Origin: Populus alba
Lineage: Eukaryota; Streptophyta; Magnoliopsida; Malpighiales; Salicaceae
Assembly: GCF_005239225.2 (NCBI RefSeq)
Contig: NC_133299.1
Coordinates: forward strand, 15,363,154-15,427,153
DNA: 64,000 bases
Direction of reading: 5' to 3'
The notes beneath the pieces were generated by a model, which saw nothing but the letters and a program-made list of their open reading frames with translations, was not told the DNA's origin and made no database searches. This document shows, piece after piece, positions 26,331 to 38,781 of the stretch. Made by a program: the position numbers and the translations under genes. The stretch's first letter is position 1, and every line of letters starts with the position of its first letter.

Positions 26331-29300
26331 ATTAATAATTGGTGAATTATTGACAATAATGACTTACATTCTAAATGCATTATTACATATATTATGTTTG
26401 TTTAAGCTTTTGCATGTTATAAAAATATTTGTTTTTATAAATTAATTATAAGTACCTCACAACCACAAGTTGCACTAGATAATTTTTGATAATTTTGATT
26501 GAATTTGTATTAGATGTCGTTTTTGTACTATAATGGGTTTTGTGTTTAAATATTAATTGTCCTGAAGATTATATAATTTGAGCTTGTCTTAATTATGTAA
26601 TCTTATGATATTGTATTAGTTTTTTTATTGTGTCTTAGGTAATTAGTGTTGCTTCTTATATTTTGAAGTTTTGAACATTTTATTCATAATGAAATATCAT
26701 TCAAGAAAAAAAAACATTTTTGTTTATTTTAATTCAGATTCAACATGCATTATGTCAAAATAATATGTTTAAACAATAAAGATAAATGCATGATTATATC
26801 AACAATAATCCACTTATACAAGCTTTCTCACTTGTCAGTTTTGAATCAAATTTGAAACTACTATATAATCCAAATTAATAATATAAAATTAAGTAAAAAT
26901 AGTCCATCTAAAACTAAAAATCTAGGTCGTTTATGCTTGCGGATTCACCTCCAAGCATAGTCAGAAGTGCTGATAACTGTTCTAGTGTCCAAATCTTTAA
27001 AGAAAGAAAATGAAAGGCTTGCCTTTTGAATTTGCACTATAGTGGATAACAGGAATTAGGCTAAAAAGCAAGGAATCATGATGAGTAATGAGCCCACAGA
27101 GAAATAATATAACATATTGGTTTCTATGTTTACAATTCAATTGCATGCCCCACGGCCCAAATCCCTTTCAACTTTTCCTAGCTAATCAATCAGCGCAAGT
27201 AATTAAAAGAGCAAAAGTGAAGCTAATCTTTTCCAGATTGCTTTAAGTGAATGTTCAAAAGGAACCTTTGACCCCGAGATTGAAATCAGCAACTACTTAG
27301 CAAACGCATTATACAAGCCCATTATTTTATCTCCAGTTATAGTCATACACTCATACTTAACTTATAAAATTATACGATAGGGGTCAACTCGAATTAATAT
27401 AAATTATATTATTTTAGATTTTTTATTTAAAAATAGTCAATTTAAGCTTTCATCTAGCTATTAATTAGGTCAATCAATGCGTGAGTTAACCTATTGAATC
27501 AATTAAATTTGATAGAGTCAATTCATAAAAACTTAACAAGAAATTCAGCCAAGACTTTATAACACTACTTATAATTTATTATAAATTTCAGAAGAGTATC
27601 TTACATTTATGTGAATTCGAGGTCGGAACAAGGATTTGTGTAGGTTTTTAGATCATTATGCTAGGAAGTAATCAGTCATATTCTATTAGTTACTTTTTAG
27701 ATCCATTTTTTTTAAAACAAAATAGAGTTACAACTATGAGAGAAAAATTCTAAGAAGAAAAATTAGTCATGGATTTTATATTCTCTCTCCTTTTTGTATG
27801 TCTTTTTTTTTTTTTTAATGAGCTCTAAAAAGTAACTAATATAATACAACTAATTATTTCCTAAGCTACATCAAACTTTTCCACTGAAAGCATGGGTTCA
27901 AGGTGCAGTAAGAAGGAGTTTTCCACTCATTTCATGATCAAATTAACGATAGAAATAAATACTAAGAAAAAAAAAATTACATGCATATCTAAATATTTTT
28001 AACTTGACTATACCATTTAAGCTTGCACTAGTTTGTCAGCTCACGCTTCACTACAAGTAGGATAAAAAAATATGAATATGAAAAAAAAATGTACAGGTCA
28101 TAGAAAACCATTTGAAATTGTTATTAAACCTAACCAACTGAAGTTTGAAACCTCTTGACCCGATTTCTTATCTAAAATGAGTTTAAAATCAACTCATATG
28201 GGAGTTGCCTTAATATAATTCAGTCGACTTGTCAAGCCTAAAAGAACACAAATGATTAGTAAATTGTGTGGTTTTACTTTAAAAAACAAAAAATCAAAGT
28301 TGAAGTCATTTTTATTTTAATATCAAGACAATAAAATATTGGATAGACTCATATTTCATAACTTAACTCGTTAAACCCACGACCCGGATCATGCATTCGA
28401 CCGAGTTTAACAACTTTGATTTTGTTTTTTTTAACTATTTTTTACTTAACAATATGAAAACAAAAATAGACATCCGTAAAATATGTCATCTGTGAATACC
28501 GATGGAAATATTTCCTAGATATAACCGAGAGAAATATAGTGGGAAAAGAAGCGGGAGAAAAAAAAGCCAACAAGTATGATGACATGTTATTTTTACAAAC
28601 AAGATTACTAACCAATTTAAATTCATTAATTAAAGCCATCGATAAATCCATATGTAATATTTAATTTATGATCTGATGGGTGACCCTACTCTCTCCCCAC
28701 CCCCTCATTTCTTCTTTTTTTCTCATTTTTTCTCTGCAACAACAACACACACTCCCCTAATTTTATCCCAAATCAACCTTCCACTACAAATTTAGCCACC
28801 TAATACTCAGTTTATTAGCATCCATGTTTTAATTTAAATTTTATTAAAGATTTCTCACTTTAAGTAAGCAAAACTATCTATTTTTTTATTTAAACTTAAT
28901 TTTAAAAAGTTAATTTTTGTTGCATATTTTTATATTATATGTATTTTGTTTGTGTATTTACTTATTTTATAGCTTTTTTCTATAGACACTTGCTGTTTAA
29001 ATGTATGATTTGTACATGTTATGATTTATTTAAGATTTTGAAAAATTATATTTATTTGTAAATTGATGAAATATAATTTGCATTTGTGACTTAGGTGTTT
29101 TGTGAAGAAATAAATAATGGCTTATTTAACGGGTCCGTTTTATATTTTGTCAATTTTATTATTGAGTTGAAATTTTTGGTAAATACATAGAAATTTGAAT
29201 TTACATAGATAATTGATAATGAGTTAGTTGTACTATTAAAATAGTTTGAATAAGTTTGAGTTAAACTAATGTTCTATTATTTATTTAGTTTATGTAATTA

Positions 29301-29350
29301 ATTAATACATGTTCTCATCAATATTCTATATAGGTTTGACATAAGTAACG

Positions 29351-30530
29351 AATGATCGTTCATGGATGTATCAAAATTCACCTGAAAGGTTGTGTAAAAT
29401 AAATTATTGTAATGGGGTTCAAGGTTTTATTAATTACAAACTATCTAATCTAAGAAATATTAGTGTAGAAAATATTATATATCCATGTAAATGCTGTAAA
29501 AATAAAAAATTTATCGATTCAGATGGTGTAACAATGCATTTCTACAAAAATGGTTCATAGAGAGATATTTATATTGGTTTACACACGGAGAACTATATGT
29601 TCATCACGAGACCATTGTAGAAAGGATGGTTGGGTTAACTTATAGTTCTAGCAATGCAAATAAAGTTGTAGATAACAATAGTAATCCTTATAAGAATATG
29701 GTTATGGATGCGATCAGAATGAATCAAGATTATGTCAATCAATGTCCAATAATAGATAAAGAACCTAATGTAGATGTGACCGGGTTTTTTGATCTTTTGA
29801 AAGACTCAAATGAATCATTATAGGATGGATGCACAAATCATAATAAATTATTAGTCATTGCACATGTGTTCACTATCAAGTCAAATCATGGGTTAGGTGA
29901 GGCTGGTAACGACAAGATTATTGAATGAGTGAAAAAGCATTATATTTGAAGAGAATAGACTGAAAGAGAACTTTTATGTTGCTAAATCCATCATGAAATC
30001 CCTTGGCCTAGGATACTAGAAAGTTGACATGTGTCCAAAATTCTACATGTTTTACTATCTTGAATATAAAGGAGTTAGCCGAGTGCAAAACATGTGGGCA
30101 TGCTCGTTATAAACTCAAAACTGGCAAGGGAATGATTCTTTTATTACATAGAAAACTTATAAACTTTCCAATCATACCTAGATTGCAAAGCTTATTCATG
30201 TCACCAAAGACTATTAAGCACATCACATGATGTGGTAAATAGAGTGATGGTGCACTTTTTTTATAGTGAAGCCTGGAAATATTTTAACAAGGTGCATCCT
30301 CAGTTTTCAGTTGAATCAATGAATGTGTTTTTTAGGTTATGTTTAGATAGATTCAATTCATTCAGGTTATTTGTTGCTTCTTATTCTTGTTGGATGGTGA
30401 TACTCACAATTTACAACATGTCACCAAGGATGTGTATGAGGATGAAGTTCATGTTTTTATCTATAGTTATACCCGGTTCTAATAGTCCAAGTCAGAATAT
30501 CGATGTTTGTGTTTTGTCTAATGATTGATT
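29351..30530 (+). pseudogene. TNP2-like CACTA transposase, broken
   Basis: Translation with several stops and frame changes reads, in order: a transposase-associated domain (DRSWMYQNSPERLC..., NIIYPCKCCKNKKFIDSDGV, TMHFYKNGS at about 29354-29558); an FFDLLKDSNESL block at about 29786-29821 followed by GCTNHNKLLV; a degenerate Cys-containing segment near 30025-30110; and the highly conserved core HPQFSVESMNVFFRLCLDRF, ASYSCWMVILTIYN, MFLSIVIPGSNSP, NIDV at about 30295-30500. These are the hallmarks of the catalytic transposase of CACTA elements, which cuts and moves the element. Stops after GS (29558), after ESL (29821) and between later blocks make it non-functional. Confidence 0.8.
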
Positions 30531-30717
30531 AGTTGAAGTAGTTGTAGTCATCCGAGGCTTTGTGGAAACACATGTGCAAATTAATGAACGCCAAAAAGGA
30601 ATGCAACATCTCGTGGATAGCTGAGCTCAACACTTTGTGGTATGATGTTTTTAACCATTTTTTTCTTTAGTTATTTTTTTTTAATTTGCTGACTTTTTTT
30701 TTTTTCAAGATACATAT

Positions 30718-30948
30718 AACACCCGGTTAAAAGAGAGATACGGTGACAATCCTTTGAACCATTCAAATTTCGATTTGGATTTATGGTTGGAGGCAGGATC
30801 GTTTGGTGGACCCGATAAAAATCAAGTATACAATCTCTCTAACACTATGACCAAGGACTTGCATACAACCCGTGGTGTTTCAATTATTGTATTCTCACAA
30901 TCTATTTCAAGCACTCAAAATCCAGAGTTCGGGGTGACTTTAGACTAG
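30718..30948 (+). pseudogene. En/Spm-associated plant transposase domain, fragment
   Basis: The frame reads NTRLKERYGDNPLNHSNFDL, then DLWLEAGSFGGPDKNQVYNL. It resembles the Ptta/En/Spm transposase family domain (FRxxY...P...D...W...GGP..N.VYG/N) that accompanies TNP2 in CACTA elements. It is cut by a stop at 30946-30948. A (CTC)n tract at about 31094-31110 follows; in such elements it often lies in a proline-coding linker. Confidence 0.6.
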
Positions 30949-31723
30949 TGAGTTAAAGATCGGATAACCCATCTTGTTGCTAATTATGAACGACTTAGTA
31001 TTGAGATAACCAAACTTCATTGATTGGTAATGAAGATGAGATCATAGATGGATGATTCATGTGCTCCCTCTTATTCGCCTCACGATCCAATGAAGATCCG
31101 CCTCCTCCTCCTCCTCCATCACCTTTATTCTAGATTAATTGTATTTGAACTTATAAATGTTTAAATTTGTAATAAATATTTGTATTTTAATTTAATTTAA
31201 TTTTATAATTTTTTTATATTTTTGTTTAATAATTATATATATATATATATAAATTATTATTGACAGGGTTATCAACGGACATAGTCTGTTAGTATATTCC
31301 AAAGAGTTGAAAAGAAATTATTGCAAATATCACTACCATTGTTTACTTACTGATGGAATAATTAATAGTTTTTTTTTATGGTTAGATGTCAAATTCATTG
31401 ACAGACATACCAACAAAAAAAAAAAAATCATTGATGGAATGACGTATGACTTTTTTTATTGGTGATATGTTATATCCAACGATTGAAATATTGATGAAAT
31501 GAAGCAAGTAAAGTTCTTTTTTTTTTTTTGCACGCTTTATCCGTTAATAAATCTATCTGTAAAATTATTACAAACGAACTCACCGACATACCAAAAATCA
31601 CCGATGATAGTTTTTTTGATTGATTATTTATGTCCATGAACCAATCAATAAGTTGTACAAACGGGTTGTGAGTATAAATACCGATAAAAAATTCTGTCGT
31701 TAAATCTAAAAATTCTGGTAGTG

Positions 31724-32144
31724 AGATTTGTTTGAGTCAATGATAAAATCATAAAAAGCAAATAAAAATAAATTATAAAAAACAATTTAAAATTAATTAA
31801 ATATTAAATCATAAAATTGAAAAGGAAAAAAAAAAGTTAAGAAGAATTCAATCGAAAAAAAAAAAAAAAAGAAGAAGAAGAAAAAAGTAGCGCTCCTTAA
31901 CTGTTCATATCAACAGTGAAGGAGCTGGGGTAAAATCCCAGTTCTGGATATTGAGGCATTGCATGGAATCAAACCTTTTATTTCACACCATAATTTTTTC
32001 AGTCCTGGACATGCCACATGCATTGGCAGTTCTTTTATTAAAACCAAAACCTTTGAAGCTTCATAATTGGTACATTTTTAACGTAAGAAAACACACCAAA
32101 AGGCATTAATCATCAACAACTAAAGAGATCAATAGCATGATGCT
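31724..32144. other. Short A-rich intergenic spacer
   Basis: A-rich sequence with a poly-A/GAA tract at about 31854-31885. The right half (31990-32144) probably contains the 3' UTR of the minus-strand WNK gene. No other feature is seen. Confidence 0.5.
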
Positions 32145-35100
32145 TTACCATTTAAATCTCTTCTTTTCATCATCATCTTGAAGACCAGGCTCATGAAATC
32201 CAATATTTTCAACAGCTCCAACTGTCTTGAACAAGCGCCTCTTGTTTATCTCCTCAAGCAGTGACCGGTGCAACAACTGGCTGCGCACGTCGACTTGGGA
32301 GTGAATCCGGCTTAGCTTCCGCTGTGGATTGGAGCTACAACATCCCCCTGAATCCAGTCGCGCATTTCGATGTTCATATTGTTTTGCACTCAAGCTTTCT
32401 GCAGGACAGAACCTTGTAGACTTGTGTATCTTTCCAAAGCCTAAGGGCACTTCTCTTAAACTTGCATCATAATCATCTTCATTTCCTGAGCTGTAATTCA
32501 AAGTGGAGTACTTGAAAGAGTTCAAAGAACTTTGAGAACTTGCATCATCATCGATAAACAGCTCGCCTGCATTAGCAATTACATATCACAATTTATGTTA
32601 TCTATATGCTTAATGCATGCATTCTTTAATTCCTCCAAGGAAGAAAATTAACCACTATCTATTGCTAGTCAATAACTAGTTCTACCTTCAAACCAGTCAT
32701 GGGCAGAAGTCATATTTCTTCCTTGACAAGGTTTTGTCTGAAAGGAACAGTTGAAAGCCAAAAGAGAAGCCTGTGAAGAGGAATGAGAAGAACTGGCAAA
32801 GAAAGGATGGCGAGGTCCGTCGTTGTGGTCATCATCGTCATCATCATCTTCATAGCTAAAGCAGTGCTGTGGATGATGGATTTGAGATGAGCTGCATTGT
32901 TTCCAACCGGGAATTAAAGATGATATCTGCTCCTCTATCATATCAGCAATTTCGAACGGTTCCCAGTCAGTGATCTCCAGTTCTTTCACCATCTCCATTG
33001 CAACATCAATTGCAGTGTCATTCATGATGTCAAAGGGAAAGTATATGTTCCTGGTCTGACCTGAATTATGAAAAAGGAGTGGCATTTTAGCTAATTAGAA
33101 AAAAACTAACCAACCAAAAACATCAAATTGATATAAATCTAATAAGATATGAAACACGAAAAGCTCTAAAAATCATAACCAGGCGTGCAGGAGTGATGCT
33201 ATTTACCATCCTTCTCTGAAATTTGCACTTTGAGAAAAATTGTATCATCTTGCGGATTCATTGTCCCTGTGATAGTCATCTCTGTGGCCTTTGTTGGATC
33301 AGCCAAAAGAGATGGCATGATCTTCTCTTCTGTTACTTTAGGACTTGACCATGGACTTGGAACTTTGGGGATAGTCCCCAATTCTGCTTCATCAGAAGCC
33401 AGAAATGGATCCAACAAAAGTTCTCGAGCTGGCAACCTCTTTGAAGCAGTCGCCAAACATTTCCCTATAAATTCTTGAGCTTCGACGTCTTCAATCCGAT
33501 AGAATGCCTCTGGCAACTTTCCCTGTTAAGTCAGGGAGCATCACATAATAATTTTCAGAGTCTGTTCTTGTCATAAATGATCAAATATTTAGAGTTCATG
33601 GAATTGAAGATTCAAGACTTACAGAAGTCACTTTCTTGTATATTTGAGCAGGATTGGAGCACTCGCTATATGGATACTCAAAAGTGAGCATCTCTAAGAC
33701 ACACATGCCAAAGGAATATATGTCAACCAGCTCATCATAATCCTCTTCATATAATTCTGGTGCCATAAATTCAGGTGTACCTGATATCCAATCCAAAAAC
33801 AGAAACGAAACATTCGATAAAGATTAAAAATTACTTGGATATAACCAGGAACTGAAATTGAGAAAGAAATTACCTATGACACTGTGGGCATGTTGTGAGC
33901 CCTGGAGAATAGCAGCTAAGCCTAGATCTCCAATCTTTACATGTCCAAGATGTCCATTGATAAAGATGTTGTCGCACTTGAGGTCTCTATGTATCACAGG
34001 AGGATCATGGCCATGCAGAAAAGCAAGACCGCGCAGGATTTGGCGCGACCAGTTCTTGATTGCTCGAATATCTACACGCTGGTACTTTTTCCTATACCTG
34101 TTAACAGATTCAATCACATATCAGGGTTACATTCAAACAAATTTTGATGTTAAAATCTGTCAAATGTTAAGGCTTTGGTTTCATTACGCTCTTAAGGTGC
34201 CGGAGGTGAACATTTCAGTGATGAAGTTGAAGGCTCTTCTATCAATGTCAATCCAAGATGTGTAGAATTTGATGATGGAGTCATGATTGAGGTTCTTAAG
34301 GAGGTGAACTTCTGAGTATAACCGCTGCAACTCCTCCGGTGAGCGGAAGACGTCGTGAAGCTTCACTTGATTCCATGCCACCTCCATTCCAAGAACCTCA
34401 TCAAATGCCTTGTACACAGTCTTCATGGCTCCTTTGCCAAGAACTTCTCTGAACTGCATTAAACTAGTATTGATTATGGCCTTTAAGTATATCAATATGA
34501 ACCATCGTCACAGCTTGCATTTGTTCTAAACTTTTGCATCAATGACAATTAGTGAATTAATCAGATAGTATCCAACATGCCATAGAAATTAATAATTGTG
34601 ACAGGGCATTCTCTTCACAACTCTGCATTTTGTTCCTAGAGGGTGCAGAACACTTGAAGATATCTATTGACTTGGTTAAGTGTGCTCGTTTTATGTCTAA
34701 TTCTTAGAGCATATGATGCAGTCTATGAAATCGAAGTTAATATTATCATAATGATATCTCCAGTCCTCATGGTTGCTGGCACAATCTAGTAATACTAAAT
34801 ATTAATAAAATAAAATAAAAAATCAATACAGATTATTATATTAACGGAACCTACAAATAAATCCCACTAATCTAATATATCTTTAATGTTGTATAGCATT
34901 ACAGTACCGTTTAGTTATTATATCATAATAGAAGAAACAAAAATATTAGAGATATATAAAAAAAATCATTCTAAAATTATTTTTAAAATAATTATACTTG
35001 TTGTTGTTTTTGTTTTTTTTTTTTATCTTTAAATAATACAAAAAGTTAACTACTAGACGCAACCACACTTTATATATATATATATATATTTGAAAATATA

Positions 35101-36437
35101 GTTGTGGTTATTTTTTAAAGTGTTTTTTATTTGGAAATGTATTAAAATAATTTTTTTTATTTTTTTAAATTATTTTTGATATAAAAATATCAAAAATGAT
35201 CTGAAAACACCAAAAAAATATTAATTTAAAGTAAAAAAATTAAAATTTTTTAAAAATACTTTTGAAATTAAAAAACAAACAGGATATTACCTAAGGTTAA
35301 ATTGATAGGATTCTAAGGTTTTGAATTTTATAAAAGGGACTGAAAAATCCAATGTTGCGGTTTGATTATATTAAAAAATTCTGCCTTCAATAACTATTCC
35401 TCCCGTTTTTGTTTCATCTAACAATTAGTTGACTATATTTAGGAATACCAGTCGGTATGGAAGAACAAGCAGAAAATAGAAGTCAACACTATTTAATAAT
35501 TATTATCCTTTATTTAGTGGTAATTAAAAGGGGTTAACTAAAATTGGAAGGCTCTTCAGCATATTGGCGAGACAGGGTTGGTTTAGAAATAAGATTGTCT
35601 AGTGGGTTGGTGTGGGATGTTTCTTCATCCTATGGGAGGAGGGCCAAAGAATCTAAAGGCCATTGACTAAAAAAAAAATTGAGATTAATTAATTATGTGG
35701 GTTTGGAATTGTACTGCAAGTGGTTTTTAAAAGTAATTTAAATTTAAAATATATTAAATTATTTTTTTATTTTTAACATAAGAATATCAAAATAATTTAA
35801 AAACAACTAAAAAAACATCAATTAATACTTTTGAGATGAAAAACAATTAAAAAATACTTTAAAAAGTAAATAATAACACAAAAACAAATACTTATTTAAC
35901 CTTAAAAAAAGAGTAGATGAAATCAATATTCAGATGACACTAGATCGATTAAAAAACAAAATTGTCAATTCTGTCACCCCAAGTTGATGTTTGATGTTTA
36001 ATTAATTAATTAATCATTTATTGAGGGAAATGATCAATAGTTATATGATTCTTTATTGGACTGCTTTATTTGAAATTTACTTTGGCATGTGCAAAAATTG
36101 AGACGGGCAAAATTTACCACACTCACAGTTTTGTTTTCTGGAAAATGAAAGAAGATTATTCACAATTTATGGGAAATGATCAGTTTTGTTTTCTGGAAAA
36201 TGAAAGAAGACTATTCACAATTTATGGTTAGAATTTTATTTAGCATGAAGCTATAGCGATATATATCTAGCAAATCATTGAAATTGAAGATCAAACTACG
36301 TACATAAAATCATCTCAGAAAGAAGATCAAGCAAGAAATTCACTTACACGTCCATACCGACCAGAAGGGTCGGTCTCAACATATCCAAGCTGTGCCTTGG
36401 CTCCATCAACACATGCTCCAACTCGAGTCTTATACAT
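32145..36437 (-). CDS. WNK (with-no-lysine) serine/threonine protein kinase, WNK4/5-like
   Basis: Seven exons, minus strand: 36437-36348, 34453-34188, 34097-33874, 33780-33623, 33522-33207, 33060-32686 and 32566-32145. All introns are GT-AG, and the product has 616 residues. The kinase domain starts near residue 28. The Gly-rich loop is [10 protein letters not shown] at 36-45. The usual beta-3 lysine is replaced by Asn58 (VAWNQV), and Lys41 in the loop takes its place, which defines WNKs. HRDLKCDN is at 155-162. DLG replaces DFG at 176-178, then comes [13 protein letters not shown] from 194. After the kinase, [20 protein letters not shown] through [11 protein letters not shown] is the conserved WNK/OSR1-C-like regulatory domain. 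The tail has an Asp run (DDDDDDD) and the conserved [12 protein letters not shown] ... KRRLFKTVG block. Plant WNKs act in ion/osmotic stress, flowering time and clock-linked signalling. Exon 1 ends after SGRYGR and intron 1 is 1.9 kb. Confidence 0.95.
35098..35284 (+). mobile_element. MITE-like AT-rich repeat in WNK intron 1
   Basis: Full-length-looking copy: gttgtggttattttttaaag, then tgttttttatttggaaatg, a core ending ctgaaaacaccaaaa, and an end tttgaaattaaaaaacaaac-agg. Confidence 0.6.
35716..35892 (+). mobile_element. MITE-like AT-rich repeat, second copy in WNK intron 1
   Basis: Diverged copy of the same family in the same direction: ctgcaagtggtttttaaaag, then aacataagaatatcaaaat, ending acacaaaaacaaatac. 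Confidence 0.5.
36126..36227 (+). repeat. 55-bp tandem duplication in WNK intron 1
   Basis: Two units start at 36126 and 36181 with cagttttgttttctggaaaa. They agree over about 46 bases with a single T/C difference, so the duplication is young. Confidence 0.9.
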
Positions 36438-38570
36438 GGTTTTCAGAAATCAATGAATTGCCCTAAAAACAAGACCCCAGTTGATTCTTTTTCAAGCTTA
36501 TTTGTTATAGTAGTTTATTAATTTGCTGTAAATATAGCACGTAGTAGTTCTTATTACTAAACACACTCTACAGAATATAATGGTTATGGAAGTGGGGATT
36601 GCGAGAGGTTAGCTAGTTGCTAGATGATCCGAGGCTTTCCCAGATTCTGATACGAAAAGACACCAAATAATAACCAGAACAGCCTTGAATAATCCACTTT
36701 CAGCATAATCCAAGCCATTCCAGCAACTTCGCATGAATACTCGTAGTAGACCCAGGGAAACATCTGTCTTGGGATGTGGAGATGGAGAAAGCTTGATATA
36801 TAGTTGCAGATAATTTGATTTTGAGATGGAATCTATGGTAGGTTTCTAGCTATGCTGTCATGTAGGGGAGAGAACAGTTTCTGTCAACGAATAAGAACAA
36901 CTTTTGCTTGGTTGTCTGATGAGAGAATGAAGAGCTAAGACTATGTGATTGTGGAGAGGACTGTGTTTTAGATTACTTTCAAGAAGGAAATGTTTAGAAA
37001 TTCAAAAGATCATGATAAATGGGGCTTGAGAATGATGAGTTAACAGGGCCCCTAAACTTGAAAAACCTGTGGCCACGCTTTGATATAACCATTTGTGGAT
37101 ATGAAGCAACCCAGGATAGAAAGATGGAAACAAGGAATCTGGAAGGACAAAATTTTCAAGAGATTTGAGAGAGACTTGAAAGTTTTGGAGAGTTATCTTT
37201 GATAGATGTAAAGGCAAACAACAGTATCCTAATGAATAATATAGAGGATTAAGAAGTTAGTAGTGCTTGTGACGCGTGTACTGAAAGCGAAATTAAAAAA
37301 TAAAAACGACAATAGCAAGAGATAATAGATTAATGGTTGAGATAGGGTAGAACATAGTAACTCTAATATGTAATTTTATTATTGAAGAGAACTTTATTAT
37401 AGGTTTATAATTTTTTTAAATAAATTCAAAAATTAATCTAAATAAAATAGAAAACTCAAGAAATAAAAAAATAAAAAAAAATCCTAAACAAATTTGAAAA
37501 AATAAAATTATCAATCTCAATATTTGATTTCCTCAACTAAATTGAAAAAAATAAAATGATCATAAAAGAAAATATTTTTCTAAATTAAGTAGAAAATAAT
37601 AATAACTAAAAAAATTAATTTCCCCTAAAAAATAAAAATCATGAACAAACCAAGAAAAATAAAATTACTAATCTCAATATTTAATTTTATAAACTAAATA
37701 GAAAAAAAAATCTCCATTAAAATTACTTTTCTAAACTAAATAAATAATGATGATTATAATAATAATAATAATCAAGAAAAATATTTTTTTTTTTTCTTAA
37801 AAATCCTCCTCCATAGATTGTGCCCTGTAATGTTTGCTTTTTAATTATTTTTTTAAGGAGGTATTTTCATGTTAGTTTTATATTTCAAGTCTAAGTTTTT
37901 TTTTATTAATTTTTCTTTTTATGGTTTATATATCCGACTTTGAAGTAAATAATGAGAATAGTCTTTCTTCATAGTGAAATCCCAAGTTTTAGCCAAGTCT
38001 TTAAATAAACAACCCGTTATCGAAACTAGTGTGTTTATAAAAACATCCCATCTCACAATCAACCACCCTTTATACAATAATTAATACGAATATAAATTCA
38101 CTCACCAACCAATTAATAATATAGGAATACAATCAAATAATTATGGAAATAAATTAAAATATACTGCTTGTACTTGTTTTCTCGACAATAATAATAGATA
38201 ACATAGTGGATTATAAAGACAATAAAACTATTGGAGAGATCATAGCTCTGCGGTCCCCGATAGAAAAGAGGAGCTGACACCATTTGACGAAGTCCATAAG
38301 AGAAAATTAATGGCGATTAGCTTTCTTAATACAAGTTGAAGTCATTCTGTGTGTCTACTGGGAAGAGAAGTCTGGTCTGGTGGCCTGTGGTAAGTGCATT
38401 TAAATGTTTACTGTTCCATGCTTTTTAATTAAAAGTGATTTTATTTTGCAGATTCCAACACCTGCAGCCTGTGACTAGAACACATGCATTGGCTCTAGAT
38501 GCTGTGGAGCATCAGGGTTTCAGCTAATGTCTTCGGAATCATGCATGTCACTACGCAGATGATCAAAAAT
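36438..38570. other. Upstream region of the WNK gene
   Basis: Likely holds the WNK promoter and 5' UTR (minus strand) just right of 36437. Sequence to about 37300 is moderately complex. About 37474-37800 is an A-rich direct repeat of two units near 158 bp (each with taatctcaatattt/tcaatctcaatattt). No gene is supported. Confidence 0.5.
37474..37800. repeat. A-rich direct repeat, two units of about 158 bp
   Basis: The words aaataaaattatcaatctca (near 37500) and aaataaaattactaatctca (near 37660), and the following ctaaat..gaaaaa and ttttctaaa blocks, recur in the same order about 158 bases apart. Confidence 0.6.
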
Positions 38571-38581
38571 AAATACAGTAA

Positions 38582-38781
38582 CCATCTAGGTGGTAGTCTA
38601 GTGGTAAAAGTTTGGGACCAAGAGGTTTGCTCTCTCTGTGGTCTCAGGTTCAAGCCCTAGGTTGCTCATATGATAGCCACTGGCTGACTGGAAGCTTATA
38701 TGGTCGTTAACTTTAAGGCTTGTGGGATTAGTCGAGGTACACGCAAACTGACCCGAACATCCATGTTAAACTAAAAAAAAA
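38582..38781 (+). mobile_element. SINE, full length, with 11-bp target-site duplication
   Basis: tRNA-derived SINE. An A-box-like segment (tggtagtctagtggtaaaag, about 38591) and a B-box-like segment (ggttcaagccc, 38647-38657) are spaced as in an RNA polymerase III promoter. A tRNA-unrelated body containing ggtcgttaactttaaggc and gtcgaggtacacgcaaa follows, and the copy ends in poly-A. It is flanked by identical aaatacagtaa at 38571-38581 and 38782-38792. It is non-autonomous, moved by LINE machinery, and has no protein. Confidence 0.9.

Larger units (their letters stand above)
24385..28780. other. Intergenic region between the dioxygenase-like gene and the CACTA remnant
   Basis: The promoter of the minus-strand gene should lie just right of 24384, which has C/T- and GAA-rich sequence near 24415-24440. 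Farther right are a retrotransposon leader fragment (about 25360-25545) and a hairpin-type tandem repeat (25985-26330). Near 27370-27560 and 28120-28430 are degenerate blocks with aactcg, acccgatttc and cccacgacccgga words, resembling a dispersed repeat seen elsewhere in the window. No gene is supported. Confidence 0.55.
29340..31723 (+). mobile_element. Decayed CACTA (En/Spm) DNA transposon
   Basis: Coding remnants of TNP2-type transposase (about 29351-30530) and a second plant En/Spm-associated domain (about 30718-30945) lie in the order expected for CACTA elements. The right edge is well supported: the segment ends ...aattctggtagtg at 31711-31723, the complement of a CACTACCAGAATT terminal inverted repeat. 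The 450 bases before it contain repeated subterminal words (accgata, caacggac, ttgatggaat, accgacatac) in both directions, which is also typical. The left terminus was not found. The nearest cactac words (about 28050 and 28785) match the right TIR poorly and lack a matching 3-bp duplication. Confidence 0.8.

Noticed and set aside
28042..28800. cactac words as the left end of the CACTA element
   Set aside because: Poor match to the right terminal repeat beyond the first six bases, and no matching 3-bp target duplication.
38582..38660. Possible tRNA gene (A- and B-box-like sequences)
   Set aside because: No cloverleaf. The sequence continues into a SINE body with poly-A and a target duplication.
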